Shown: piece after piece, positions 10,921 to 23,345 of the stretch
Position numbering within the stretch: position 1 is the stretch's first letter
Layout: each line of letters begins with the position of its first letter
The notes under the pieces: generated by a model
What the model saw: the letters and a program-made list of their open reading frames with translations, nothing else
The model's database searches: none
Told to the model about the DNA's origin: nothing
Source: Nymphaea colorata
Lineage: Eukaryota > Streptophyta > Magnoliopsida > Nymphaeales > Nymphaeaceae
Reading direction: 5' to 3'
Assembly: GCF_008831285.2 (NCBI RefSeq)
Contig: NW_022204507.1
Span: 868,001 to 932,000, forward strand
Length of the DNA: 64,000 nucleotides
Position numbers and translations under genes: made by a program

Positions 10921-11198
10921 TGTTGAACTTCAATGTCCAATCCGCAAGAATGAAGACGTAGAGGATAGAACTGTTGAGAGAAGGTAGAGAAGAGAGAACG
11001 AGAGAGAAGACACGAGAGAGAGAAGAGAGCTCGTTAATTCCTTACGGTTCCCACCCTTCTAATATAATAAAAAGAACTAATTAGGGTGATGTTTAACCCT
11101 TTACACAAAGAGTCCAATAAGTATTGAAAAATTCAAAGAACTACCTAACAAAAGTTTCAACAATGCAGAAAACCTCTAAACATAACTTTTTGTCAACA
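10921..11198 (-). repeat. Copia-B 3' LTR
   Basis: This is a 278-bp segment with inverted termini TGTTGA/TCAACA. It contains a GAGAGA-rich part near 10975-11030 and directly abuts the purine tract of the RNase H end. Confidence 0.8.
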
Positions 11199-11430
11199 CT
11201 CCCCGTCAAGCTGGAGCATAGATGTCTATCATGTTCAGCTTGTTACAACACTTTGTGAAATCAGATATAGGAAGAACTTTAGTAAATATATATGCAGCTT
11301 GATCTTCAAAAGCAACATATTCAGTAAAAACTATCCCTGCTTGAACTAAGTCTCTAATATAGTGACAATCCACCTCCATATGTAGTCCGTTGATGTCTTT
11401 ATTGTTCATAGAATTCAGTTGATTTCCTCT
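10921..11430 (-). mobile_element. Copia-B: 3' end of a Ty1/Copia element, truncated
   Basis: Read on the minus strand, the piece has the last part of Copia RNase H (11409-11206; HMEVDCHYIRDLVQ and NKLNMIDIYAPA), then a purine tract (ACGGGGAG), then an LTR at 11198-10921. The LTR begins TGTTGACA and ends AAGTTCAACA on that strand, so it has proper TG...CA ends. Nothing recognisable as gag or RT follows beyond about 11430, and no second LTR is present in the window. It is a truncated copy unrelated in sequence to the other Copia LTRs here. Confidence 0.85.
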
Positions 11431-11932
11431 TTCCTCATCTGTCGATCATGATCTGAAAAGGGAGCATATGCTTCAATTACCTGCAAGTTCCAGATAGAAT
11501 ACAAAACCAGATGCATCTATCCGGAAAGAGACTGATAAAATTAACTTTATTTCAGTATAAACAAGTTCCTATTTCCTAACCACTGAAACATGGTTTACTT
11601 CATAAATTATGGTCTACTTCAGCTATCTAGGTTTCCATTGAACTTAACAATGATATTAGGGCTAAACATCAAACGGTCAAACAAGATGGTTTTTCTATTT
11701 ATCTATCTATAAATAGGATTACATATCCAGAGTTACTTCCAAAATAAATAGCACAAATCAAAGAAAAGCTTGAATCAGAGTAAATGACAGAGAGTGTGAG
11801 CTCGGTTGGTTGTATATATTTGAGGTTCAGCTTATGGAGGACATCGATTGGGTGGCCATAGCTACAACTCATCACCATTTCTGTGCCCATCTCTTGCCAT
11901 CAAATATCTTAGCTATCTTGTGTATGTGTGGG

Positions 11933-11974
<42 letters not shown>

Positions 11975-14900
11975 GAGAGAGACCTACCACCCATTTTTAA
12001 ATTGGCCTTGACATTACAAGAACAATGACTGTCTGGCCTAAGTCATCAGACTTTCCATGCCCTCGTTTGGGTGAGCGGGGGAGACATACCACCCAAATTA
12101 AAGTCATAAGTCTGCACTCAAACCTTTGTCATTTTGAGGTATCTTTGCAATGCTTCAACTGACACATTAGTGACTTGAATTTCAAGGCCTTTTCAATCTT
12201 CACGAGCCAAACACTAGATCCCTTTACAAACCTGATCCAATTGGAGACTCCACAATTCAGGTATGGGTCGGGTTTGGAGTCGTATACTTGGTGTGCAATT
12301 GATGCAGTAACTGAACCCCAATATTTTTTGGAGTGGATTCATTTCGGACTCACATGTTACAGGTAAATCGAAACCAGACCCCTCGAGAAAATCGAGGGAC
12401 CCCAGGTGTGGTGTATTGGGAAATTCTTTTCACGTTGGATTACAGCTCCGGTTTGGCCCTTTAAACCTGCGGTAACAACCGATAAGAAGCGAGCAAAGTG
12501 ACAGAGTTTAAACTCACTTTTAATTCCACGTGAAATCACATAGCACCACTCGTGTCCTCTTCTCTTTATCTCTCATTTTCGCAGAGAAAAAACAAAAGAA
12601 GTTTTACTTCATCTCCCTTTCTCCTCCTAACTAGAATTATTTTTTAGGGTTTCTCTCAACTTTTAAGAAAATTTTAGTCTATTCAGTTGAATGCAGACTG
12701 CGATTACAAGCTTCTTTCTATATAATTGAAATTTAAACGTCAGACATGGCCAATTTATAGGGTGTGGTATCAGCTTAACTAAAATTCAAGGTAGGCTTAG
12801 TTTTTTGAATAATCATATTCCCCTTTTGTAAGATTTCTATATATTGAGGAGTTTCTTATTTAACTTTTTTGATTATTTTCATTTCACTCTGGTATTTGTG
12901 CTACAAAGCTGCAACCTTTACTGTCAACAAACTTTTTAAAGATGTCGTGTCAGTGTTTAGCTTACTTTTGAGGAAAAAAACAGTTTACTCGACCTAACAG
13001 TAGAAACAGAAGGAAGCCCCATACATTTTTCTTTTTTCTTTGGTTTTTTCTTCTTCTAATTATATTGATAAAATTGAATTCATGGAAGCCATGTGAATCG
13101 AAAAGCAAAGCAAGGCAAAATTGAAGACTTCAAGTTTAGGGAAACAAATGGAAGTGCATCTAGTAACTGTCCCATCTGGCACCTTAAAGTTGTTCCTTAC
13201 ACAAGCTTTGGAATTCAAATATCTGATGGTATCTTGCACATTTTCTCAAACAACGAAAATAAGTTGAACAACCGACAAGAATTATACATTGTCAAGAGGT
13301 TAAGTTACTTATATTTTTAGATTTAAGGGTTTAATGAAAGGTAAATTCGTTTCTCATATTTATCATGACCTCGTTTGTTAATCATCCATATTTTCTTCCT
13401 TTGATAATAAAAGACTTCTTTGACATAGTTATGCGAATGAGAGATGTGAAATCATAGTTTCCTATGTCATATCGGTGGAGTTTGGATGGATAAGGCCCTT
13501 GAAATCAAGGCATTGAACTTGTCAGAGCGCCTAAGGGAAAAGGCTATTGAAGATGTATATTCAATAGAGAATCCTAGTTGTGTACCATCAAGAGCTCAAA
13601 CCCACTCATCATTTTTCACATAGAGAATCCTAGGCTCTTTTTGTTATTCATGACCCCTAATTCTTCTAAACTGCAAAACTTCTTATCATAATAGTTATCC
13701 TTTCAGTAGAAACAAGGATAGGACAGCTAATCTTTGACATGTTTTAGATGTTAAGTTCATAATCGACAGTGTGGAAAATGAATCTGCCTACTAGGACAGA
13801 TTTATGAAACACTCACAAAATATTTATGCTGCCAAAAACCCCTAATAAAGTACTTCCAAAATATTGTTGCTACACTGAGTCTACGACATTTCTTGGAACA
13901 TGGCTTTCCACACAACCAACCATCTTCTTGAGTCAGCAGAAACATTTATTTCTGAGTTAGATTTTTGTTTGGAATGCATATCTTAAAATGGGAAGGATTG
14001 GGATATGAATGTGAAAAGGTACATGCTGACTTGGGAGCGATCGGTGAATAGAAAATACTTGTATTTAGGTAATTTCACAGTATAAAGTGTGCCTTCCAGC
14101 GGACTCCCACACCAAAATCTTGAACCCACAGATGATATACACCCTTCTTTTCTTTCTCTCTCTTTTCTTCCTAGATCATTGTCATCATCATCGTCTACTG
14201 TTCTTTTGGCTGCTTTCATTGTTTGCCATGACGGGAGCCTCAGACAACATTTGCAGTCTTTGATCAGAACTGGCTTCTTTGTCCACCCGCAGATTGGGTC
14301 TTGTTCTTGCGTCGTTGGATGCTGAATGTGGAATTTTGTTTTTTTGGTGCTTCCTGGCGAGAGAACTTACCACTAGAAATAGGCGATACTGTTGGTTCAA
14401 ATTACCGGCTGAAATTTGTGTAGTTCTGGATCACAGCGACGTTTGCTAAATGCGATTCAATTAAGGCCTTTACAGGCCCGATCTATGAATTAGATTGACA
14501 TTGACGAAATGGATCTGTTTATTGATTGTTTGCGTATTTGATTTTACAATTTATATTGTTGGCGGGAGTTTATTCTTGGTTGACTATCTTTTTTCAAAAT
14601 TTCATACTCAGTTTTTTTTTTTAAATTTTAGATCTGTTGTCTATTCTGGTGGTCTGTTGGTGAGGACAAAATGCGTCAAAGAAATTGAACATTGCTCGTC
14701 TTGTCTGGGCGCTGTGTGTGTTAACCATATTTTTTCTGAAGTTCTTTTTGTTTTCTTCTAATTTTTATGTGTCAACTTCATCAACATTCTAGCATATGCA
14801 ATCGAGATAATTGATTACAACGCTGGTTGCTTGGAGCTATTGATGCTGACATGGATCAAGTCTACATTGATTATGTTCTCAATTGTGCCAAAAAAATTAG

Positions 14901-15052
14901 GTGACAAAAGATTTATATCGATTCAACTTATACATCCATAAGAGGAAGAAAAAAAATCTTGCAATCAGTTTTTTTTTTTTTTTTTGAGCTTTTAGGAACT
15001 TGCTCTTGTCACAGGAGATGTGCTGGAATTATTAGAAGCAATCAAAGATCAC
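11431..15052. other. Gene-poor stretch; possible decayed promoter near 12500-12650
   Basis: I recognise no protein here. The segment 12520-12650 looks like a plant promoter and 5' leader, with a G-box CACGTG in TTCCACGTGAAAT (12525-12537), a CT-rich leader and AGGGTTTCTC near 12646. No convincing coding exon follows; the only nearby ATG opens a four-codon frame. The frame 13093-13320 (75 codons, beginning MNRKAKQGKIEDF) has plausible amino-acid composition but no family I know. A hairpin CCCTCGA/TCGAGGG sits at 12380-12398. Poly(T) runs near 14610 and 14970 carry no further signal. Confidence 0.45.
11938..11982. repeat. (GA)n microsatellite
   Basis: GA dinucleotides with one GAGG interruption, about 45 bp. 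Confidence 0.98.
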
Positions 15053-15103
15053 CGAACGAGTTTGAGTCGAGCCTGAGTTGTCTCGACTTGTTGTGCAGCC
15101 CTA
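15053..15103 (+). mobile_element. Relic of a hAT-type MITE (right end only)
   Basis: The segment ends GTTGTGCAGCCCTA and is preceded by GAGTCGAGCC and GTCTCGACTTG words. It matches the right end of the intact 751-bp MITE at 20387-21137 (about 21087-21137) with a few substitutions. No left end is found nearby. Either a truncated copy or one whose other end has eroded. Confidence 0.75.
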
Positions 15104-15659
15104 ATAGCTACCAACCACTTACAAAATGTGTGCAATCTTTACCTCTAAATATGATGAGGGCTTCTCTCATTGACTCTGCAACTGACAAGGCATAAACACC
15201 TATCCACGTATCTATACCTTTGCTCGCTCATGATGTTGAATGACTTCATCTACTTCAACATGGACGGAAGCTGCACTAAAGATGCTCATGAAGAACTTGA
15301 TGATTGATCATGGGTTGAGAGTCAACTTCAAAATTTATATTTTTTCTGTACTTGTTGTATTTGGTCCTTTCTCTTTTTCGCACTCAACAGAAGATTCACT
15401 TTGTTAATGTAATAAAGGTGATTCATCCAAATTATATATCTATTGACAATAAGTTATGGAGATCTACAAGCATCACACCAAAGCCTATATCTCTTTACGC
15501 AGATGCATAACAAACAAAGAAACATTTTCTAGCCTTAGGCTGAAGTTTACCTTGATCAATATGAGCATATGTAGGACAACCAAATCTTCTTAAATTAGAA
15601 TATTATACAAGAAAACCAAACCATACCACTTTGGATGTCTTACATTCAATTGAAGCATT

Positions 15660-17224
15660 TGGAGACCAAACCATACTGGGGTAAACCATCATTACCAATC
15701 AATTATATTTGGATGTGCTCTTCTTGTCAATGAAAAAGAAGCATCATTTGCATGGGTATTTATTGAATGGTTGCAAGCAATGGTAGGGAAATACCCAATA
15801 GATATCATCACTGACCAAGACCATGCTATGAACTCTGCAATAAAGAAGGTATTTCCATATTCTATTCATAGGTTTTGCATTTGGCACATATATAAAAAAG
15901 TAATAGGGCATGTCAGTTAGTTGTATAAACATGTACAATTTCGTGACTTATGGGATAAGTTGCTATATCAATAAAAAAAAAATTGAAGAGTTTGAAAATC
16001 TACGGGATGAATTAGTCACTTGATTTCCAATCTTAGCAGATGATGATTGGGTCATGAAACTATGGAATACTCATGCTAAGTGGGCTAAACCATATACATC
16101 TACCACATTTATGGCAGGGATGTCAACCACTCAATGCAATGAAAGCATGAACAAGTTTTTTAAGAAGTATGTTAAAACAAATACTCATTTGAGAGAGTTC
16201 ATTGTAAAGTTTGATGAAGCAGTTCAAAAACGAAGAGATAAAGAGTTAAAGTGTAACTATAAAATGAAGAATGAAGTTATACCCTTGATGACAATTAGTG
16301 CTATGGAGATATACTTGAGAAGAATATTTACTCTCACAATTTTTCACAAGTTCATAGAACAATTGCTACACTTGCTTGGTTATACAATTATGTTTACTTG
16401 TGATGGTGATTCGAATAAATTCATTTTAAGTGAAGAGAAAAGGATTGGAAAAGCCAGAGTATATGAGATTACTTATAATATGTTTTCCAAGCATTTTCCA
16501 CTTGCCCTTGTTTGTTATGGATGTCATTTGAGATTTTATGTCATCATATTTTATGTGTTAAAACATGGAACATTTCAAGAAATTATATCTACTAATATTT
16601 TCAAAAGATGGACAAGAGGTGCAATAAATTGTGTAGCACATGGCATAGACTGTTCAAGTCAATTACTGGAGTTAATGATTCATTGTTGATAAGGAGACAT
16701 ACATTATGTTTTAAAACAAATAAATGTATAAGTGTGGCACCCAAGTCACAACAACGATATGATCAATCTGCACAAGCATTTGATGATTTTTACACAAATA
16801 GAAAGTATTGTTCTTGAAATTTCAAGTGGCAATAAAGAAGACAACATTCTACTGTCAGATACCAATTTAACTATACTAGATCGAGAAAAAGTACGTGCGA
16901 AGGGTAGTGGGAAACAAATTGAATCAGGCATTCATAAGAGCAAACCCTTAAGGATGTGTGCTACATGTCATCATTCTAGTCATCACTCTCAAACATGAAC
17001 TTTTAACATAAAAATTGGGTAAGAATCTCATCCTTTTCCTTACACAATTTTTTTCGCATGTTTATTGAACATTATAGAATTTGTGCTATGATCCAATGTG
17101 GTAATGTATATTGTATGTGCACTTCTACACATACCGTAGTTGGGAAGCCAAGAATATGTCATACTTGTAAGCAAACCAGCCATGATAAACGCAATTGTCC
17201 TCAATTAAGAAACAACATTCAATG
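15660..17224 (+). pseudogene. FAR1/FRS-like (MULE transposase) pseudogene
   Basis: FAR1/FHY3 proteins are plant transcription factors derived from Mutator-like transposases. The 5' part (about 15678-15920) reads FGCALLVNEKEASFAWVF, IITDQDHAM and HRFCIWHIYKK, which are the MULE catalytic-domain signatures including the second Asp and the CxWH motif. A stop occurs at about 15921. After a shift, 16054-16689 continues with MKLWNTHAKWAKPY and FMAGMSTTQCNESMNKFFKK. Near 16503-16545 a second frame supplies CPC...CHH, the SWIM zinc finger, so a frameshift lies there. KRWTRGA follows at about 16600. Downstream are two CxxC...H...C pieces, RMCATCHHSSHH (about 16950) and RICHTCKQTSHDKRNCPQL (about 17150). 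The N-terminal FAR1 DNA-binding domain and first catalytic Asp are absent. No terminal inverted repeats were found, so transposon versus domesticated origin is open. Confidence 0.82.
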
Positions 17225-19590
17225 AGGAAAGCTTTTTGCATTGTATTGTTATTCATATAAATTTAATTAATTATTTTCTCAATTGTGGATCTTTCGGTGA
17301 TGGAAGGTACACAATCTACTTTACTATTTTAGATCATGGCTTGTTTGCTCTTATTATTGATAGCTGTTTTGCAATTTTTAACCGCCATAAAATGCTTAAT
17401 ATTTTCATACTTTTTTTATGTGATCAAGTCGACATGGGATCCAAATGCTCCTTTCTATATTTGGCTGATCAACTTTTTTGAGGAGGAAGAGATCCTGGGT
17501 TTATATGTACAACAGCATGAAGAGAAATTTTGATGGCACTCTCAAATATAATAATTGTCTTATCTTCTTTTTTGGTTGTTTGGGACTTGAGTCTCAAGTA
17601 GGCCCAAGCATTAGAGCTGTTTCAATGTTTTATTGTCTAAACACTTTAGTTCTACTTTTGGCTCTTAGTTACGAGTATTTTAACGTGAGACAAATTTGAG
17701 CCCGAATTCAATCAACATGTTTCCTTTTTAAGAATTGACTACAGTATGTAAATGTCATGGCAGGTGGGTAAACTACTTGTCAAAAATGTCTTTTCTAATG
17801 AGAACGATGGTGGTGATTTTGTAATATCTGATTTAACACATGGGGCATAGTGCTAGAAAGATGGTGCCCATGATATTGAACATACCAAGTTTCAAAATGC
17901 TAACGAGCAGACTAATGCTACTCAATCTAAACAAATGACTAGACATTAATTAATAAAATCCAAAATATGTTTTGTTGCATAGACAATTTACTGGTAAATT
18001 GGTAGCTCGTGGGTATAATTGAATGGAACGTCTTTTTTCTAACTTTATTTTCACCCACTAGTAATCCACCTGTTTTAAGTGCTGCCAGAGGCAAAGATTA
18101 GGAATGCCAAAAGTAAGAGACGTATTCTTTACGACTTAGCCTGGCTTGATCATGTTAAGTTCTGGCTTGATCATGTCATACATCAGTATAACCTTTTAAT
18201 GTTCATACCTATCATCTTAAGTTCTGGCTTGATCATGTCCTACCCAACTTAGGTATTTACTGATACATGTAAGGATTGAATTCTACAAGGAATGAAGAAA
18301 TTAATTGGACCCCCATCTGATGCTTTGTCTCTAGGAACTCGCCAACTTCCAGATTCGGAGTTTCGCCATGAAAGATGTAAAGCAGTTCTCTTAATGAGAT
18401 CTTGTCAAGCAAGTCAGGAAAGTTAAGTGAGTCTAACTTTAGTCACCTCTAAGGGTTTGACATAGCTGTTAGACCAATGACTAGTATAAGGTAAGGTTGT
18501 AGTTTAATTCCCGCTGGTGTCAACCCCTTGCATATGAAAAAACCCACTGGTTGTGCTCTTTTTTGCTTCTAGGGGATGACCCATTCACGAGCTAATTTGA
18601 TGAGTCCAAATCAAAGTGTACATTCTTTATGAAATCTGCATGCCCACAGGATGCTGTAAATCGGCTGAAACCAGCTGCTGATGGTGGGTTCCCACGAACA
18701 AAAAGAGAGTCAGCTGATCCTCTATCAATGCAGTAACTGCAAAAGCAATCTCTAGATACACCAAAGAGCACATCTTCAATGAACTTAAGCCTGCTCAAAC
18801 AATTTTTCACGTAAGGTAGGCCAATCAAATAGCCAACTACTTAAGAGGACCACATAATAAAGTTTAGGAAATTTAACATATAAGACATCTTTCTCTTAAA
18901 AGAAAAATGCAAAGAATCAAGGAAAAGCTGTATGAAAGTGATCCACTAAACATCTTTAATAGAAGGATGCTAAGAAATTGGAAAACGGGTTCCTGAGGAA
19001 AGCGAATCTATATACTAACTAAGCATGGAAAACAAGCCTGCCATTTCATTTCAGTTCAAGAGCTTAAAACAACAATTGCTTAAGAACTGAAATGGAATGG
19101 CAGATTGTTATGTTAGCTACCAAAAAATTCACTCTTAATGGAAGTCCTTTCATTATTCATGCGAATAACTGAGGATTGTGGGTGGATTTGAATGTGCACT
19201 GTGCAGGTTAGCCAACATTTATAAGATTTTCATGAAAAAGCGACTGAAGAAAGGCAGATAAAATTTATAATAGGAAATAGAAAATTTGATGGAGCCCCTT
19301 CTCTGCATTGGGCATACCCACCTGATACCCACCTGATGCAGAGGAAGGGGATCCTTTTGCCCCTGGCTGCGTGGAGCATGCCCAACACAGAGGGATGGGA
19401 GCATCTAGAGCTGCATCGGACATGCCTGACGCAGCCAGGGCAAAGAAAGCCCCTTCCTCAATGTCGGGTAGGTATACCCAACCCACCTAATGTAGCAAAG
19501 GGGGCTCCTTCACACCCGCCAGACAAAGAGGGAGGGGAGGAGAGAAAGCCCAATGTCTCTCTTGCTCAACACAGAACGGGAATGTAATGG
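17225..19590. other. Gene-free stretch
   Basis: No gene is recognised. Short frames at 17236-17699 are rich in F, I and Y and look like translated AT-rich DNA. Three copies of AAGTTCTGGCTTGATCATGT lie near 18150-18235. The segment 18445-18530 has weak tRNA-like A-box and B-box wording (GTTTAATTCCCG), possibly a SINE relic. The stretch 19290-19480 has repeated phrases on CCCACCTGAT and GCATGCCC. Confidence 0.45.
18150..18237 (+). repeat. Short direct repeats of a 20-bp word
   Basis: AAGTTCTGGCTTGATCATGT occurs at about 18156 and 18218, and GCCTGGCTTGATCATGTTAAG, a shortened version, just before the first. There is no coding context. Confidence 0.75.
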
Positions 19591-19591
19591 G

Positions 19592-19735
19592 GGGGGGGGG
19601 GAGAGAGAGAGAGGTACTCACCTGCGGAGGAGATGCAATGGGCGACAGACGGAGGAGGTGTTGTGCACGTGGGTGAGGAAGAGGGAGAGGGAGAGGGAGA
19701 GAGGAGGGAAACTAAATGCCCAACACATCGGTACC
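19592..19735 (+). repeat. Purine-rich block, copy 1
   Basis: After a run of G and GA repeats comes GGTACTCACCTGCGGAGG and AGATGCAATGGGCG, then a GGGTGAG / GAGAGGGAGAGG-rich part, then GGAGGGAAACT and CTTCTCTC. The same order recurs at 20346-20386 plus 21138-21325, where the 751-bp MITE interrupts it. The two blocks are diverged duplicates of an unidentified repeat. Confidence 0.75.
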
Positions 19736-19739
19736 ACTT

Positions 19740-20162
19740 CTCTCATGCTTGGATGGAGGGAAAGAAAGTGAAAGGAATGGATAGAATCAAAAGGAAAGAA
19801 AATGCATGGAAAGAGAATGAGAAGGAAAAAGAAAGAGAATGAAAAGGAAAAAAAAAGAAAGGAAAGGAACGAAAAGAAAATGAAGAGGGAAAAGAAGAAG
19901 AAAATAAAAAAAGGAACGCCCATAATCCATTCATAAAAGAACGTCTATTCATTTTCCTCTCAATCTCATAATCAATCTCATAATTTTTAGAGGGACTGAA
20001 ATTACATTAAAAAATTATTTTTTTCCTTTCTTGCCTTTGTTTTCATTTTCATTTGCATCCAAACATAATTACTAGTTCTCATTTCATTTTCTTCATTATT
20101 AATTAATCATCCAACAAAGAATTTTCTTTTCATTCCTTTCTCTCCATCCCAGACAGGCTAAG
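19740..20162. mobile_element. Possible small foldback element with purine/pyrimidine arms
   Basis: The left arm (19746-19910) is almost pure purine and begins CTTGGATGGAGGGAAAG. The right arm (20020-20160) is pyrimidine-rich and, reversed, begins CCTGTCTGGGATGGAGAGAA. The arms are only partly complementary. Style and wording resemble the larger foldback element at 61066-62501. Target duplications were not found, so this is a tentative call. Confidence 0.4.
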
Positions 20163-20288
20163 AGAGACCAACGATAAGGCCCTCCCTTGTTCATTGTGTT
20201 GCGTGACAAACAGAGGGCATCCCCTCCACAGCGAGTGCTCCTTTCCTCAATAAGTTGGGCGACTAAGAGAGACATTGAAACAGCCAAA

Positions 20289-20291
<3 letters not shown>

Positions 20292-20372
<81 letters not shown>
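20292..20372. repeat. (AT)n(GA)n compound microsatellite
   Basis: More than 50 bp of AT followed by about 27 bp of GA. It is the mirror image of the (TC)n(TA)n tract at 21410-21505. Confidence 0.98.
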
Positions 20373-20376
<4 letters not shown>

Positions 20377-20378
20377 TA

Positions 20379-21145
20379 CTCACATGTAGGGCTGCACACG
20401 AGCCGTCGAGCTCGAGTTCAGCCAGCTCGAGCTCGGCTCGACTTATATTTAACCAGCTCGAGCTCGACTCGAGCTCGATACGAGTTTCATTACTTTAACT
20501 CGAGCTCGACTCGAGCTCGACTCGAGCGGCTCCACTTTTTATTTCTCCTTTACGGTGTTCCTCCAATACCTGCCATAAATGCGGCTCGTTTTACAACACC
20601 CGATGATGACATTGCATTAATGCTGCGGGAGAAGAGAGATGTGTAGAGAGAAATCGGCGTGGGGGAGAAAAGAGAAAAAGGGAGGCATTGACATTAAATG
20701 CCAGAAAAAGTGTGCGTGGGGAGAAGAGAAAAAGTGAGAAAAAAGAAAAAAAGGAGGAAAGAAAAATGAGAGAGAAAAAGGTGTGCGTGGAGAGAGAAGA
20801 AAATGTAGAGAAAAAAGAAAAAAGGGAGGGAAGAAAAATGAGAGGGAAAGAAAACGAAATAGAAACAAAAAAGAAAAAAGGGAGCAAAGAAAAATGAGAG
20901 GGAAAAAAAACGAAATGAAAATAAAAACAAAAAAAACAAAAAAAAAATAAAATCAAATCGAGTCGAGTCGAGTTTAATCGAGTCGAGTTCTTCCAACTCA
21001 AACTCGACTCGTTTATTTACTCGAGCTTAACTTTCAGCTCGAACTCGACTCGTTTATAAACGAGTCGAGCTCGAGCCAAGCTTAGTCGAGCGAGTTCGAG
21101 TCGAGCCCGAGTTGGCTCGACTCGTTGTGCAGCCCTACTCACATG
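20379..21145. repeat. 8-bp target duplications of the hAT-type MITE
   Basis: CTCACATG occurs at 20379-20386 and again at 21138-21145, directly outside the element. Removing the element and one copy rejoins GGTACTCACATG to CGGAGGAGATGC, the wording seen uninterrupted in the related block at 19611-19635. Confidence 0.92.
20387..21137 (+). mobile_element. Intact 751-bp hAT-type MITE
   Basis: The left end is TAGGGCTGCACACGAGCC, and the right end reversed is TAGGGCTGCACAACGAGTCG, giving 12 identical terminal bases. The 8-bp target duplication and the TAGGG start (YARNG rule) fit the hAT superfamily. Next to each end are many CTCGAGCTCGA and CGACTCGAG palindromic words. The middle (20640-20935) is nearly all purine. 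No transposase is encoded, so it depends on an enzyme from elsewhere. Open frames on both strands through the purine tract are composition artefacts. A relic of a related copy lies at 15053-15103. Confidence 0.92.
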
Positions 21146-21325
21146 CGGAGGAGATGCAATGGGTGGCGGGTGGAGGACCTGTCTGCGCAGGTGGGTGAGA
21201 GAGAGTGTAAGAGGTCGGCCCAGGTGGGTGAGAGAGAGTGTGAGAGGAAGAGGAAGAAGGAGAGCCTCGAGAGGGGAGGGAAACTCATCAGCAAACTCAT
21301 CGATACCTCTTCTCTCCTTTAAGGG
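21138..21325 (+). repeat. Purine-rich block, copy 2 (continuation)
   Basis: This continues the block interrupted by the MITE: CGGAGGAGATGCAATGGG, then two GGTGGGTGAGAGAGAGTG units (near 21190 and 21226), then GGAGGGAAACTCATC and CTTCTCTCC. Compare 19620-19745. Confidence 0.75.
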
Positions 21326-21405
21326 TAAATTAGTCTCAAAATCGATTCTCTTTTTTTTTTTTTTTGAACGATAATCTCTACCGTTAGTATTGCTACGTAC
21401 CGGTT

Positions 21406-23345
<1,940 letters not shown>

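Noticed and set aside
18445-18530. tRNA-like segment with possible A and B boxes
   Set aside because: B-box match is weak, no cloverleaf could be drawn and no poly(A)/poly(T) tail of a SINE is clear; kept only as a note in the gene-free entry.
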